Below are positions 1 to 8,405 of a DNA stretch of 33,761 bases, in pieces. Location of the stretch: the NCBI GenBank assembly GCA_015069065.1, contig SVJI01000003.1, positions 1 through 33,761 of the forward strand, written 5' to 3'. The notes under the pieces are model-generated. The model was not told the origin of the DNA. It was given only the letters and a program-made list of their open reading frames with translations, and did not search any database. Within the stretch, counting starts at the first letter, position 1. Every line of letters begins with the position of its first letter. The translations under genes and the position numbers were made by a program. The stretch comes from Oscillospiraceae bacterium (GTDB lineage: Bacteria > Bacillota > Clostridia > UMGS1883).

Positions 1-38
1 ACTTAAATGTGGAAGTTATTCTATTGTATTCCCACACT

Positions 39-76
39 CTACATCAATTACGACTCTTACGTTAATGTAGTTTTTT
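39..76 (+). terminator. possible terminator-like hairpin
   Basis: CTACAT at 39-44 can pair with ATGTAG at 65-70, and six T residues follow directly. The loop is long (20 nt, partly self-complementary) so the call is weak. It could end a plus-strand gene lying left of the window. No gene is recognisable in bases 1-152. Confidence 0.3.
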
Positions 77-152
77 ATCTCCTTATTTCGGAATTTATCG
101 CCCTCTGCGTTAAACACCGTATGCTTCACAAAGTGCCTAAAATAAAGGATTT

Positions 153-1502
153 CTACGTATTTTGTCTTTGTAGCAAAACCACAGTCTCGACGTGGCTTGT
201 CTGCGGGAATTGGTCAAAGACGTGAGTTTCTCTTAATTTATAGCCGTACTTTGTCAGATGCTTTGCATCCCTTGCCATAGTAGCACAGTCACAGGAAACA
301 TAGACAATGCGTTTGGGGCACATTTTTCCTATTGCATCAAGGAGCTTTACATCACATCCCTTTCTCGGCGGGTCAAGAACTACTATGTCGGCAGTGTCCC
401 CCTGCTTAATAAGCGCAGGTGCAATTTCCTCTGCCGCGCCGCAATGAAACTCTGCATTCACGATTGAGTTAAGCTGAGCGTTCTCCCGTGCATTTTCAAC
501 GGCATCTTCAACAATCTCTATGCCCACAACCTTTTCCGCCGCTCTGGCAAGAAACAGACTGATGCTGCCTGTTCCGCAGTAGAGGTCAAATACTGTGCTG
601 TTTTTGTCACAATCGGCAAGCTCCAGTGCCTTTTCGTAGAGAAGCCTTGTAGTGTAGGAATTGACCTGATAAAAGCTTTTGTAATGAACCTTATATTTTA
701 CATCACCGATGCAGTCATACATATAAGGAACGCCGTAAATGACAATATTCGTTTCTCCGTAAACATTATTTGTCCGGTCGGGATTTATATTTATTACTAT
801 TCCCTTTACGAATGGAAAATCTCTGGTAATTTTATCAACAAGACCCTCTGTGGATGGCAGAGCTTTCTTTGAAACGAGAACGAGTACCGCCTCGTCTTTT
901 CCGCAGCGGACGCATATTCTGCGCAGTGTACCCTTGCCGCTTTCTTCATTATACACACTGATGCCCTCGGCACTTGCCCAGTTGCAGACAGCTTCTACGA
1001 GCTGATTGATGCGTTCATCCTGCAGTGAACATTCTTCGGGTACAACCACTCGATGGCTGTGGGGTGCATAAAACCCTGCCTTTACACCCTCCGGTGTCTG
1101 AATGACAGGGAATTGTGCTTTGTTCCTGTAATGATAGCACTTGGGACTTCCTGTAACACTGTTTATTTCAGCCTTTTCAAAACCACCTATTCTGCGTAAT
1201 GCCTGAAGTACAAGATTTTTTTTATACTCAAGCTGATGTGTGTAGAGAACACTTTGCATACTGCAGCCGCCGCATTTTTCAAAGATATCGCACTCAGGTT
1301 TTGTACGCAGCGGTGAAGGCTCAATTATTTCAAGCAGCTTACCGTAGCCGAAATTCTTATTTTCCTTGACAATGAGAATTCTCACTAAATCACCCTTTAC
1401 TGCGGAGGGAACAAAAACGGTGTAGCCCTCAGGCTTTGCAATACCCTCGCCGTTAGAGCCGAAATCTATTATTCTTACTGTATGTTCTGTATTTTTGTAC
1501 AT
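153..1502 (-). CDS. rlmD: 23S rRNA (uracil-5-)-methyltransferase, RlmD/RlmCD type
   Basis: A 449-residue SAM-dependent enzyme that makes 5-methyluridine in RNA, most likely 23S rRNA. An N-terminal TRAM domain (about residues 5-60) is followed by Fe-S cluster cysteines C71, C77, C80 and C158. The SAM-binding loop DLYCGTGS lies near residues 306-313, DPPRKG near 377-382, and the catalytic cysteine is C404 in YVSCDCATMARD. Length and domain order are normal for the TrmA/RumA family. The ATG at 1502 has GGAAG upstream and lies inside the 3' end of the amylase gene, so the two are probably co-transcribed although their functions are unrelated. Firmicute members may methylate U747, U1939 or both, and the sequence alone does not decide which. 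Family certain, exact target less so. Confidence 0.93.
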   Translation of the reverse strand: MYKNTEHTVRIIDFGSNGEGIAKPEGYTVFVPSAVKGDLVRILIVKENKNFGYGKLLEIIEPSPLRTKPECDIFEKCGGCSMQSVLYTHQLEYKKNLVLQALRRIGGFEKAEINSVTGSPKCYHYRNKAQFPVIQTPEGVKAGFYAPHSHRVVVPEECSLQDERINQLVEAVCNWASAEGISVYNEESGKGTLRRICVRCGKDEAVLVLVSKKALPSTEGLVDKITRDFPFVKGIVININPDRTNNVYGETNIVIYGVPYMYDCIGDVKYKVHYKSFYQVNSYTTRLLYEKALELADCDKNSTVFDLYCGTGSISLFLARAAEKVVGIEIVEDAVENARENAQLNSIVNAEFHCGAAEEIAPALIKQGDTADIVVLDPPRKGCDVKLLDAIGKMCPKRIVYVSCDCATMARDAKHLTKYGYKLRETHVFDQFPQTSHVETVVLLQRQNT

Positions 1503-3418
1503 ATTTCTTTCTTCCTTTCAGGGGAGAGAAGTCTGTAGGAAAGGGGGGCAAGCTCAAGTGAAACTATGCCGCTTTCCGAAATAAGCTCACCGCTCAGGGA
1601 ATCCTTGACGGCACATACGTGCAGGTGCTCAAGCGATAAACTGATATGTGTGCTGCTCTCTGCGGCATTTATTAGCACAATTATATCTTCCCCATCGCAT
1701 TCCTTGCCGAAAACGTCTTTTCCGTTGTCAGTACCGCGCAGAAAGGCGGTAACACTACCCTGTGCATAAAGAGGCATATAAAATCCTGTTCTGAGAGCGG
1801 CGTTATTTTTACGCAGATGTGTAAAAAGCTTTATTTGGCGAGAAATTTCGTTTTCTGTGTTTTCCCAATCCATGGGCTTGCGGTTAAAGGGGTCTGCATA
1901 ACCGTGCATTTGTGCCTCGTCTCCGTAATAGACAGATGGCACCCCGGGTAGCGTCATCTGCAGTGCAACGGCAAGCACGGCCCGACGTTTTGCCAGATGA
2001 AGTTTTTCATCGGGAATCACATAATCGTGTTGCTCAATGCGTGACATACTGCGAAAATCGGGGGAATCTGCAAGGACGGTCAGCGCCCTTGGAACATCGT
2101 GGGATGAAATCAGATTCATTGCAGTGTAAAGAGACTGAAGAGGATAGTTTTCAATCATGGAGCCTATGCGCATGGAGAAAAGCCATGCATCACAGCCTGT
2201 CAGGTATCCAAGCACTGCTTCGCGAAATACGTAGTTCATTACACAGTCAAGCTCTTTTCCCCACAAAAATGCGCGCTGCTCTCCGTAGCTGACTTTATTG
2301 CTGGCATCCTCCCACACTTCACCCATAAGAAGTGCATCGGGATTTTCATTTTTCAGTGCAGAGCGGAGCTTTTCAATAAATTTGTCGGGCAATTCATCCG
2401 CCACGTCGAGGCGGAAGCCATCAGCACCGCGCCTGAGCCATTTGCGTATAACAGAGTCTTTCCCCTCGGCAATGTAGCGGACAAAATTTTCATCAAGCTC
2501 ATTTACGTTAGGGAGTGTTTCAAACCCCCACCATGAATCATATTTATTTGGAAAATCAGAAAAATTGTACCAACTGTAGTAGGGGGAATCCTTGCTCTGG
2601 TATGCACCCAGACTGCCGTAGGTGTTATATTTGTTGAAATATCTGCTGTCTGCTCCTGTGTGGCTGAATACACCGTCGAGGATTATTCTTATTCCCATCT
2701 TTTTTGCCGCAGCAGAGAGTTTTTTGAAATCCTCAACACTTCCTAAAAGCGGGTCGGGATTTTCATAATCACCTGTATCGTAGCGGTGATTTGAGAATGC
2801 TTTTGATATTGGGTTAAGATATATTGCTGTTATTCCAAGCTCCTTAAGGTAGGGGAGCTTTTGTCTTATGCCGTCAAAATTACCGCCGTAAAAATCATTG
2901 GACAGATATTCACCGCCAAATTGCTCGGCACGGTAGAAAGGCTCATCGGACCAATTATGCTTTATCCCGTGAAAGGGGGTTTCTTCACCGCGGAAGAATC
3001 TGTCAGGGAAAATCTGGTAAACCACCGCGTTTTTCATCCAGTCGGGAGTTTCGTAATCCTTTGTGTGAACCGTTATCTGGAATTTGCTTTCGGGCGGGTT
3101 ATCATACATGCCGCCCTCACCGCCCAGATGCAGACTATTGTTTCCGTAATAGGCGCAATTACCGTCTGCAAGTGCATAAAATGAGTAAAAGAGAAGCCCC
3201 GGCGAAGATGGAGTTTCGATAATACACTCATACATACGGATGCCGCTCAGGTTGAAAACAAAGTGCATGGGAATTTCTTCGCCTGATATGATACAGCAAA
3301 CCTTTTGAGGCGCGGCAAAAGACTCTACCGCAAGGCGGAGAGTTATTTTTGTATCTACACTGCAAGCTCCGACAGGATTTCTGTAGAGAAGCTCGCGGGA
3401 ATTATGCTCTAAACGCAA
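1475..3418 (-). CDS. GH13 alpha-amylase family protein (neopullulanase/cyclomaltodextrinase-like)
   Basis: A 647-residue intracellular glycoside hydrolase predicted to cut alpha-1,4 (and possibly alpha-1,6) glucans; no signal peptide is seen. An N-terminal beta-sandwich of about 120 residues, CBM34-like, precedes the TIM barrel that opens at AVVYQIFPDRF (131-141). The four GH13 regions are present: DGVFSHTG (248-255), GFRLDVADE with nucleophile D338, MGEVWE with acid/base E367, and SSHDVPR with D441. The C-terminal beta domain ends near residue 640. The start is TTG at 3418, supported by AGAGGTGA six bases upstream and a promoter at 3440-3467. The N-terminal domain and length favour neopullulanase or maltogenic amylase over secreted alpha-amylase; substrate is not certain. 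Confidence 0.9.
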   Translation of the reverse strand: MRLEHNSRELLYRNPVGACSVDTKITLRLAVESFAAPQKVCCIISGEEIPMHFVFNLSGIRMYECIIETPSSPGLLFYSFYALADGNCAYYGNNSLHLGGEGGMYDNPPESKFQITVHTKDYETPDWMKNAVVYQIFPDRFFRGEETPFHGIKHNWSDEPFYRAEQFGGEYLSNDFYGGNFDGIRQKLPYLKELGITAIYLNPISKAFSNHRYDTGDYENPDPLLGSVEDFKKLSAAAKKMGIRIILDGVFSHTGADSRYFNKYNTYGSLGAYQSKDSPYYSWYNFSDFPNKYDSWWGFETLPNVNELDENFVRYIAEGKDSVIRKWLRRGADGFRLDVADELPDKFIEKLRSALKNENPDALLMGEVWEDASNKVSYGEQRAFLWGKELDCVMNYVFREAVLGYLTGCDAWLFSMRIGSMIENYPLQSLYTAMNLISSHDVPRALTVLADSPDFRSMSRIEQHDYVIPDEKLHLAKRRAVLAVALQMTLPGVPSVYYGDEAQMHGYADPFNRKPMDWENTENEISRQIKLFTHLRKNNAALRTGFYMPLYAQGSVTAFLRGTDNGKDVFGKECDGEDIIVLINAAESSTHISLSLEHLHVCAVKDSLSGELISESGIVSLELAPLSYRLLSPERKKEICTKIQNIQ

Positions 3419-3439
3419 AGCAAATCACCTCTTTATAAT

Positions 3440-3467
3440 ATTATAAACGATTTTTCGTAAAAGGCAA
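3440..3467 (-). promoter_or_regulatory. predicted sigma-A promoter of the amylase-rlmD operon
   Basis: On the minus strand, TTGCCT (3467-3462) and TATAAT (3445-3440) are separated by 16 nt and lie just upstream of the amylase ribosome site. It is back to back with the methyltransferase promoter. Confidence 0.65.
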
Positions 3468-3475
3468 TAAATTTC

Positions 3476-3504
3476 TTGTAAAAACGGCTTTTATACTATA
3501 TAAT
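3476..3504 (+). promoter_or_regulatory. predicted sigma-A promoter of the methyltransferase/radical-SAM operon
   Basis: TTGTAA (3476-3481), a 17-nt spacer, then TATAAT (3499-3504), 30 bases before the start codon at 3535. Confidence 0.7.
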
Positions 3505-3534
3505 AATAAGGATAAAGTATAAGGGGGAAGACTT

Positions 3535-4659
3535 ATGGCAGGAAGTAGACTGCTTCTTACGGTGCCCACATTTTTCGGAACTGAATCAATACTTGCCCAC
3601 GAGGTGCGTTCGCTTGGTTACGAAACGACGGAGGTTACCGACGGTAAGGTAACTTTTGAGGGCGATTTTGAGGCAATTGCTCTGGCAAACGTGAATATAC
3701 GCTGCGGTCAGCGCGTGCTGATTAAAATGGCGCAGTTTACTGCCGAAACCTTTGAAGAATTGTTCGAGGGCGTGAATAAAATCCGCTGGGAACAGTTTAT
3801 TCAGAAGGATTGTGCATTTCCGGTTAAGGGAAGCTCCCTTAAAAGCGTTCTTTCCAGTGTGCCTGCCTGTACAAGCATAGTGAAAAAGGCTGTGGTAAAA
3901 AGGCTGGTGGAAAAATACGGCATTGAGTATTTTGAGGAAACAGGTCCGATGATGCGCATACAATTTACTATTATGCGTAACACGGTTACAATATATCTTG
4001 ACACCACAGGTGAGCCTCTTTATAAACGCGGCTACAGGGAAAAGGGAGTTGTAGCTCCAATGCGTGAAACACTGGCTTTTGCCATGGTGGATATAACCAG
4101 ATGGCGAGGTGACAGGCCATTTGCAGACCCCTTTTGCGGCAGCGGTACAATCCCCATTGAGGCAGCTCTTTATGCAAAGAAGATTGCCCCCGGTCTGAGG
4201 CGCAGCTTTGTGAGCGAAAAGTGGAGGATTATGGGGCAGGGTATTTACGAGGATGTCCGGGAGGAGGCACGAAGCCTCATTGACAGAGAGCTTCAGCCCA
4301 GAATATATGCATCGGACATAGACAGTGCTGCCGTGTCACTTGCCAAGGAGAATGCACGCAAAGCAGGGGTGCTTGAATATATAGATTTTTCAGTGTGTGA
4401 TGCTGCAAAAGCGCCACTTTTTACCGATAAGGGCGTGATTGTATGTAACCCACCCTATGGCGAGCGGCTTATGGATAATACAAGCTGCGAATCATTGTAC
4501 AGGAAAATAGGACGGCATTTCTCGCAGTTTGATAATGCAGGCAAGTATATTCTTACCAGTCATGAGGGCTTTGAAGATTGCTACGGAAAGGCAGCAGACA
4601 AAAAGAGAAAACTTTATAACGGAATGTTAAAATGTTATTTATATCAATATTTTAGATGA
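3535..4659 (+). CDS. THUMP-domain class I SAM-dependent RNA methyltransferase (RlmL/YpsC-like)
   Basis: A 374-residue protein, probably an rRNA guanine-N2 methyltransferase. The N-terminal part (about 1-160) fits the ferredoxin-like plus THUMP RNA-binding module. The C-terminal part carries the SAM loop ADPFCGSGTIPIEAA near residues 197-211 and the catalytic motif NPPYGER near 308-314. Older annotation calls this family 'N6-adenine-specific DNA methylase', but the THUMP domain points to RNA. The length equals that of stand-alone Firmicute YpsC proteins, which correspond to the N-terminal half of E. coli RlmL. AAGGGGGAAG sits 5 nt before the ATG. It leads a probable four-gene operon that ends at 7405. 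Confidence 0.9.
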   Translation: MAGSRLLLTVPTFFGTESILAHEVRSLGYETTEVTDGKVTFEGDFEAIALANVNIRCGQRVLIKMAQFTAETFEELFEGVNKIRWEQFIQKDCAFPVKGSSLKSVLSSVPACTSIVKKAVVKRLVEKYGIEYFEETGPMMRIQFTIMRNTVTIYLDTTGEPLYKRGYREKGVVAPMRETLAFAMVDITRWRGDRPFADPFCGSGTIPIEAALYAKKIAPGLRRSFVSEKWRIMGQGIYEDVREEARSLIDRELQPRIYASDIDSAAVSLAKENARKAGVLEYIDFSVCDAAKAPLFTDKGVIVCNPPYGERLMDNTSCESLYRKIGRHFSQFDNAGKYILTSHEGFEDCYGKAADKKRKLYNGMLKCYLYQYFR

Positions 4660-4702
4660 TAAAAAAGTCTTACCGCGCATACCTTGTAGAGAGGTGAGCG
4701 TG

Positions 4703-4912
4703 ATGAAGATGAATGAAAGATTAAGAAAATTCTTACTGTCACTTGCATACCGCACTATCGCGGCGGTAGTATTGTTTGCAGTGCTGTGGGTGCTTCGGGA
4801 TATTTCAAAAACGGCACTGGAGAAGGTAAGTGCGGTGTGGACCAAAAATACGGATATTAAAAAGGCGGCAGAGCTTCTGTCTGAGCTTATGAGGATGAGT
4901 GTGCCTTTTTAA
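4703..4912 (+). CDS. small single-span membrane protein, unknown function
   Basis: A 69-residue protein starting MKMNERLRKF, with one hydrophobic segment (roughly residues 12-30) and a charged C-terminal half containing an amphipathic stretch (KKAAELLSELMRM). The ATG at 4703 is chosen because GAGG at 4691-4694 lies 8 nt upstream; an in-frame GTG at 4694 overlaps that site and is less likely. It lies 43 nt after the methyltransferase and 23 nt before the radical-SAM gene, so it is probably translated from the same transcript. No family recognised. The spacing and ribosome site support a real gene. Confidence 0.6.
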   Translation: MKMNERLRKFLLSLAYRTIAAVVLFAVLWVLRDISKTALEKVSAVWTKNTDIKKAAELLSELMRMSVPF

Positions 4913-4935
4913 AAGAAGAAAAACAGGAGAAAATT

Positions 4936-6786
4936 ATGAGTATAAAAAATCTGGACAAGCTTTTGTCACGTGTACAGAAAGCCACCCACTACAGCGGAGG
5001 GGAGCTTAACAGTGTAATAAAGAATCCTGACGAGGTTGAAATCAGGTATGCATTTGCATTTCCTGACACCTACGAGGTAGGAATGAGCCATCTGGGAATG
5101 AAAATTCTTTACCACATACTTAATATGCGTCAGGATACCTATTGTGAAAGGGTTTTTGCACCGTGGATTGACATGGAGGAGGAAATGCGTAAGGAGGGTG
5201 TACCCCTCTTTTCAAATGAAACCCACACTCCTGTCAGGGAATTTGATTTTTTAGGAATAACACTGCAGTATGAGATGTGTTATTCAAACATTCTGAATAT
5301 GCTGGAGCTTTCGGGTATTCCCCTGCGCTCTGTGGACAGGGGGGAGGATGACCCATTTGTAAATGCAGGTGGCCCCTGTGCATATAATCCCGAACCGCTT
5401 GCAGATATTGTTGACTTTTTCACCATGGGCGAGGGTGAGGAAGTCATCGGCGAGCTTATGGATGCCTTTAAAGAGTGGAAGAAATCAGGCGGGAGGAGAA
5501 TCGATTACTTAAAGCGTATTGCGCAGATTGAGGGTATATATGTCCCCTGCTTGTATGATGTTGAGTATAACGAGGATAACACAATCAGAAGTATCACTCC
5601 CAATTGTCCTGAGGCAAAGCCCAGAATAAAGAAAAGAATTATATCAGACCTTGATAAGGTTGTATTCCCCGATAAATTCATAGTTCCGTTCTGTGATATA
5701 GTGCATGACAGGTCAAACATTGAGGTTTTCCGTGGATGTATCCGCGGCTGCAGATTTTGTCAGGCAGGAATGATTTACCGTCCTGTCCGTGAAAAATCAC
5801 CCGACACGCTTCTTATGGATGCCTGCGCGCTTATCAATTCAACAGGCTATGAGGAAATGGGGCTTTCGAGTCTGTCAACAAGTGACTATACGCGTCTGGA
5901 GGAGCTTACGGACAAGCTTTTGGAGCTTACAGAAAAGGAAAAGGTAAGCTTGTCGTTGCCGTCGTTGAGGGTGGATAATTTCAGCCTTGATTTAATGCAG
6001 CGCGTCCAGAAGGTGCGTAAGAGCGGACTTACCTTTGCCCCTGAGGCAGGAAGTCAGCGTATGCGTGACGTTATAAATAAAAATGTAGAGGAAAAAGACC
6101 TTATAAAATCAGCTACACTTGCCTTTGAGGGCGGATGGAGCAATGTAAAGCTGTATTTCATGATAGGACTTCCCTATGAGGAGTATGACGATATCGCAGG
6201 AATAGCACGCCTTGCCGAAAAGGTGGTTGATTGTTATTACCAAAGTGATAAAACAAATAAGAGGCGACCTGTCAGCGTGCATCTGAGTGTGGCAGGCTTT
6301 GTGCCAAAGCCCTTTACTCCATTCCAGTGGGCGGCACAAAATACCATGGAGGAGCTTTCCGAGAAACAGCAGTTCCTTAAAAATGAAATCAGAAACAGAA
6401 AAATCCGCTACAACTATCACCAGAGTGATATAAGCGTGCTTGAGGGCGTTTTTGCCAGAGGTGACAGACGTTTGGGAGAGGTGCTTATCCGCGCCCACGA
6501 AAAAGGATGTAAGCTTGACGGATGGAACGAATGCTTTAACCTTGATGCATGGAAGCAGGCGTTTGATGAATGTAATATTGATATGGCATTTTATACACGC
6601 GCCAGAGAGTATGATGAAATTCTCCCCTGGGATATTGTGGATATAGGTGTTTCACGTGAGTTTATGATAAGTGAAAACGAAAAGGCTAAAAAAGCCGCGA
6701 CAACGCCTAACTGCCGCGAAAAATGCAGTGGCTGCGGAGCGGCTGCACTGTGCAAAACGAAGGAGAGGTGTGTCTGCTTTGAATAA
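4936..6786 (+). CDS. B12-binding-like radical SAM protein, TIGR03960 family
   Basis: A 616-residue radical SAM protein of unknown reaction. The N-terminal domain (about 30-190) resembles a cobalamin-binding fold. The 4Fe-4S site is CIRGCRFC with C268, C272 and C275. The C-terminus adds a cysteine cluster (CREKCSGCGAAALC, then CVC), which may bind a second metal centre. Members of this family are typically encoded beside or fused to TIGR03936, as here: the next gene overlaps by about 17 bases. In many Clostridia the pair precedes ribonuclease G and ribosomal protein L21 genes, suggesting a role near RNA or ribosome metabolism; those neighbours are absent here. GGAG lies 8 nt before the ATG. 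Confidence 0.9.
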   Translation: MSIKNLDKLLSRVQKATHYSGGELNSVIKNPDEVEIRYAFAFPDTYEVGMSHLGMKILYHILNMRQDTYCERVFAPWIDMEEEMRKEGVPLFSNETHTPVREFDFLGITLQYEMCYSNILNMLELSGIPLRSVDRGEDDPFVNAGGPCAYNPEPLADIVDFFTMGEGEEVIGELMDAFKEWKKSGGRRIDYLKRIAQIEGIYVPCLYDVEYNEDNTIRSITPNCPEAKPRIKKRIISDLDKVVFPDKFIVPFCDIVHDRSNIEVFRGCIRGCRFCQAGMIYRPVREKSPDTLLMDACALINSTGYEEMGLSSLSTSDYTRLEELTDKLLELTEKEKVSLSLPSLRVDNFSLDLMQRVQKVRKSGLTFAPEAGSQRMRDVINKNVEEKDLIKSATLAFEGGWSNVKLYFMIGLPYEEYDDIAGIARLAEKVVDCYYQSDKTNKRRPVSVHLSVAGFVPKPFTPFQWAAQNTMEELSEKQQFLKNEIRNRKIRYNYHQSDISVLEGVFARGDRRLGEVLIRAHEKGCKLDGWNECFNLDAWKQAFDECNIDMAFYTRAREYDEILPWDIVDIGVSREFMISENEKAKKAATTPNCREKCSGCGAAALCKTKERCVCFE

Positions 6787-7405
6787 TTATTACATGCGAT
6801 ATGAGAAAACAGAAAATGCAAAGTATGTATCCCATCTGGATTTTGTAAGAATGTTTGGCAGAGCGATGCGCAGAGCGCATCTTCCCATCGCGTATTCAGA
6901 GGGATTTAATCCGCATCCGCTCCTCGGATTTGCGCTGCCCTTGTCTGTTGGCTATACCAGTGAGTGCGAGCTTCTTGAAATCACGCTGACAGAGGCAGTT
7001 CCCTGTGAGGAAATTATGCATAGGCTCAACAGTGTTTTACCCATTGGGGTAAAAATAAACGAAGTTTTTGAGGGGAAAAGCCGCATGAAAAAGCTGGAAA
7101 TTGCGCGCTATGCCGTTTACCCCGAAAAAACGCCGTCGGGAATTGCTCTGTTTATGGCGATGGATGAAATCCGTATAGACAAAAAGACGAAGAGCGGAGT
7201 TAAGGAATGTGATATTCGCCCTGATATAAAGGATATAAAGGTAACATGTGGGAAAATAGAAATGGTTCTCAGTGCAGGAAGTCGTGCCAATCTGAAGCCC
7301 GAGGTAGTTATAAGTGCTATGAATAAGTATATTTCGGGGTATTCAAGCGGTGATTGCCACTATCACAGAATGGAAATTTACGATGCGGATATGAATATTA
7401 TCTGA
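6770..7405 (+). CDS. TIGR03936/DUF2344 radical SAM-associated protein
   Basis: A protein of about 211 residues whose core YVSHLDFVRMFGRAMRRAHLP followed by YSEGFNPHP is the signature of the family that partners TIGR03960 radical SAM enzymes. Three starts are possible: GTG 6770 (4 nt after AGGAG at 6761-6765), TTG 6779 (13 nt) and ATG 6794 (28 nt, too far). GTG is used here, with TTG 6779 a close alternative. The start lies inside the end of the preceding gene, implying translational coupling and a stoichiometric complex. Its exact biochemical role is not established. Confidence 0.85.
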   Translation: MSALNNYYMRYEKTENAKYVSHLDFVRMFGRAMRRAHLPIAYSEGFNPHPLLGFALPLSVGYTSECELLEITLTEAVPCEEIMHRLNSVLPIGVKINEVFEGKSRMKKLEIARYAVYPEKTPSGIALFMAMDEIRIDKKTKSGVKECDIRPDIKDIKVTCGKIEMVLSAGSRANLKPEVVISAMNKYISGYSSGDCHYHRMEIYDADMNII

Positions 7406-7428
7406 TTGTAAATTTTAGTCCCCTCTGC

Positions 7429-7457
7429 TTGCACATGAAAAAAACTTGTGTTATACT
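7429..7457 (+). promoter_or_regulatory. predicted sigma-A promoter for the yesL-flippase-mazG operon
   Basis: TTGCAC (7429-7434), 17-nt spacer, TATACT (7452-7457). It lies 33 bases before the YesL-type start codon, in the only gap between the upstream operon and this one. Confidence 0.65.
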
Positions 7458-7490
7458 TACTATAAATGTTTACTTAGGAGGAAAAAGAAA

Positions 7491-8399
7491 ATGGCAGGCT
7501 TTTTCGGATTTTTCGATTATACAAAGCCCGGAAAGGGTCTTAGTAAGGAAGATGTTGACAAGAAAGGCGTCGCACTGTATTTTGATATACTGGGAAGAAG
7601 ATTCTGGAAATTTATTCAGCTTAATCTACTGTTTCTCGCAGCATCAATTCCTGCGATAATAATAGGCTGGCTTATATCATTGTTTGGGGTGACGTGGCTT
7701 GCGGCACTTTCGCAGGTTGAACTCAGTCAGGAGTGGATTAACGGACTCACTCTGCTCGGAGCATTCGTGACGGTTATATTTTTGCAGTTATGCGGCAGCG
7801 GACCTGCAAGTGCAGGCATGAGCTATGTTCTGCGTAAATATGCCAACGATACTCATTCATGGGTATGGAGCGATTTTTGGGATAATTTCAAGAGTAACTT
7901 TAAGCAGTCTGTGGCAGTATATATTATCAATGTATTTGTTACCTGCATCATGGCGGTAAGCTTCGTTTTCTACCGAAGAGTTATGGAGGGGTTTTCCGCA
8001 ACACTGCTGTCAACTGTTATCGCAATAGCTTTTGCTATATTTTATATGATGCAGATGTACACATATCAGCTTATGGTAAGCTTTGAGCTTAAACTAAAGG
8101 ATATATATCGTAATGCACTGATTCTTGTCCTTGCCAAGCTGCCGTGGAATGTTCTTACTGTGGTTGTGACATTCTTTTTATTCCGCGGACTTTTTGCACT
8201 TGCCATGTCAGTGCCGATTGGTGCAGTAGCTATTGTTTTTGTGATTTTTTACGTTCTTGTAAATTTCACTCAGATATTTATGTCTAACAACGTTATTAAA
8301 AAGCTCTTGCTTGAACCTGCACTGGAAAGGACGCAGAACGATTCTGCTGAAGAAACAGAGACAGAAGAAACAGCGGAAGAAGAAAATACGGAAGAATGA
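7491..8399 (+). CDS. YesL/DUF624 family integral membrane protein
   Basis: A 302-residue membrane protein beginning MAGFFGFFDYTKPGKG. About five to six hydrophobic segments are visible, including 40-70, 85-110, 140-165, 170-195 and 225-265. The layout matches the DUF624/YesL family, whose B. subtilis namesake sits in a carbohydrate-use cluster; no mechanism is established. The C-terminus is a strongly acidic Glu/Thr-rich tail of about 25 residues, likely cytoplasmic. Start at 7491 is fixed by TAGGAGGAAA upstream; in-frame codons further up (7446) would precede the -10 box. It precedes a flippase by 6 nt, so a shared role in envelope assembly is possible but unproven. Confidence 0.8.
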   Translation: MAGFFGFFDYTKPGKGLSKEDVDKKGVALYFDILGRRFWKFIQLNLLFLAASIPAIIIGWLISLFGVTWLAALSQVELSQEWINGLTLLGAFVTVIFLQLCGSGPASAGMSYVLRKYANDTHSWVWSDFWDNFKSNFKQSVAVYIINVFVTCIMAVSFVFYRRVMEGFSATLLSTVIAIAFAIFYMMQMYTYQLMVSFELKLKDIYRNALILVLAKLPWNVLTVVVTFFLFRGLFALAMSVPIGAVAIVFVIFYVLVNFTQIFMSNNVIKKLLLEPALERTQNDSAEETETEETAEEENTEE

Positions 8400-8405
8400 T
8401 TTTTT

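Noticed and set aside
7..225. 72-codon plus-strand frame at the window start
   Set aside because: No ribosome site, atypical composition, and its 3' part is antisense to rlmD.
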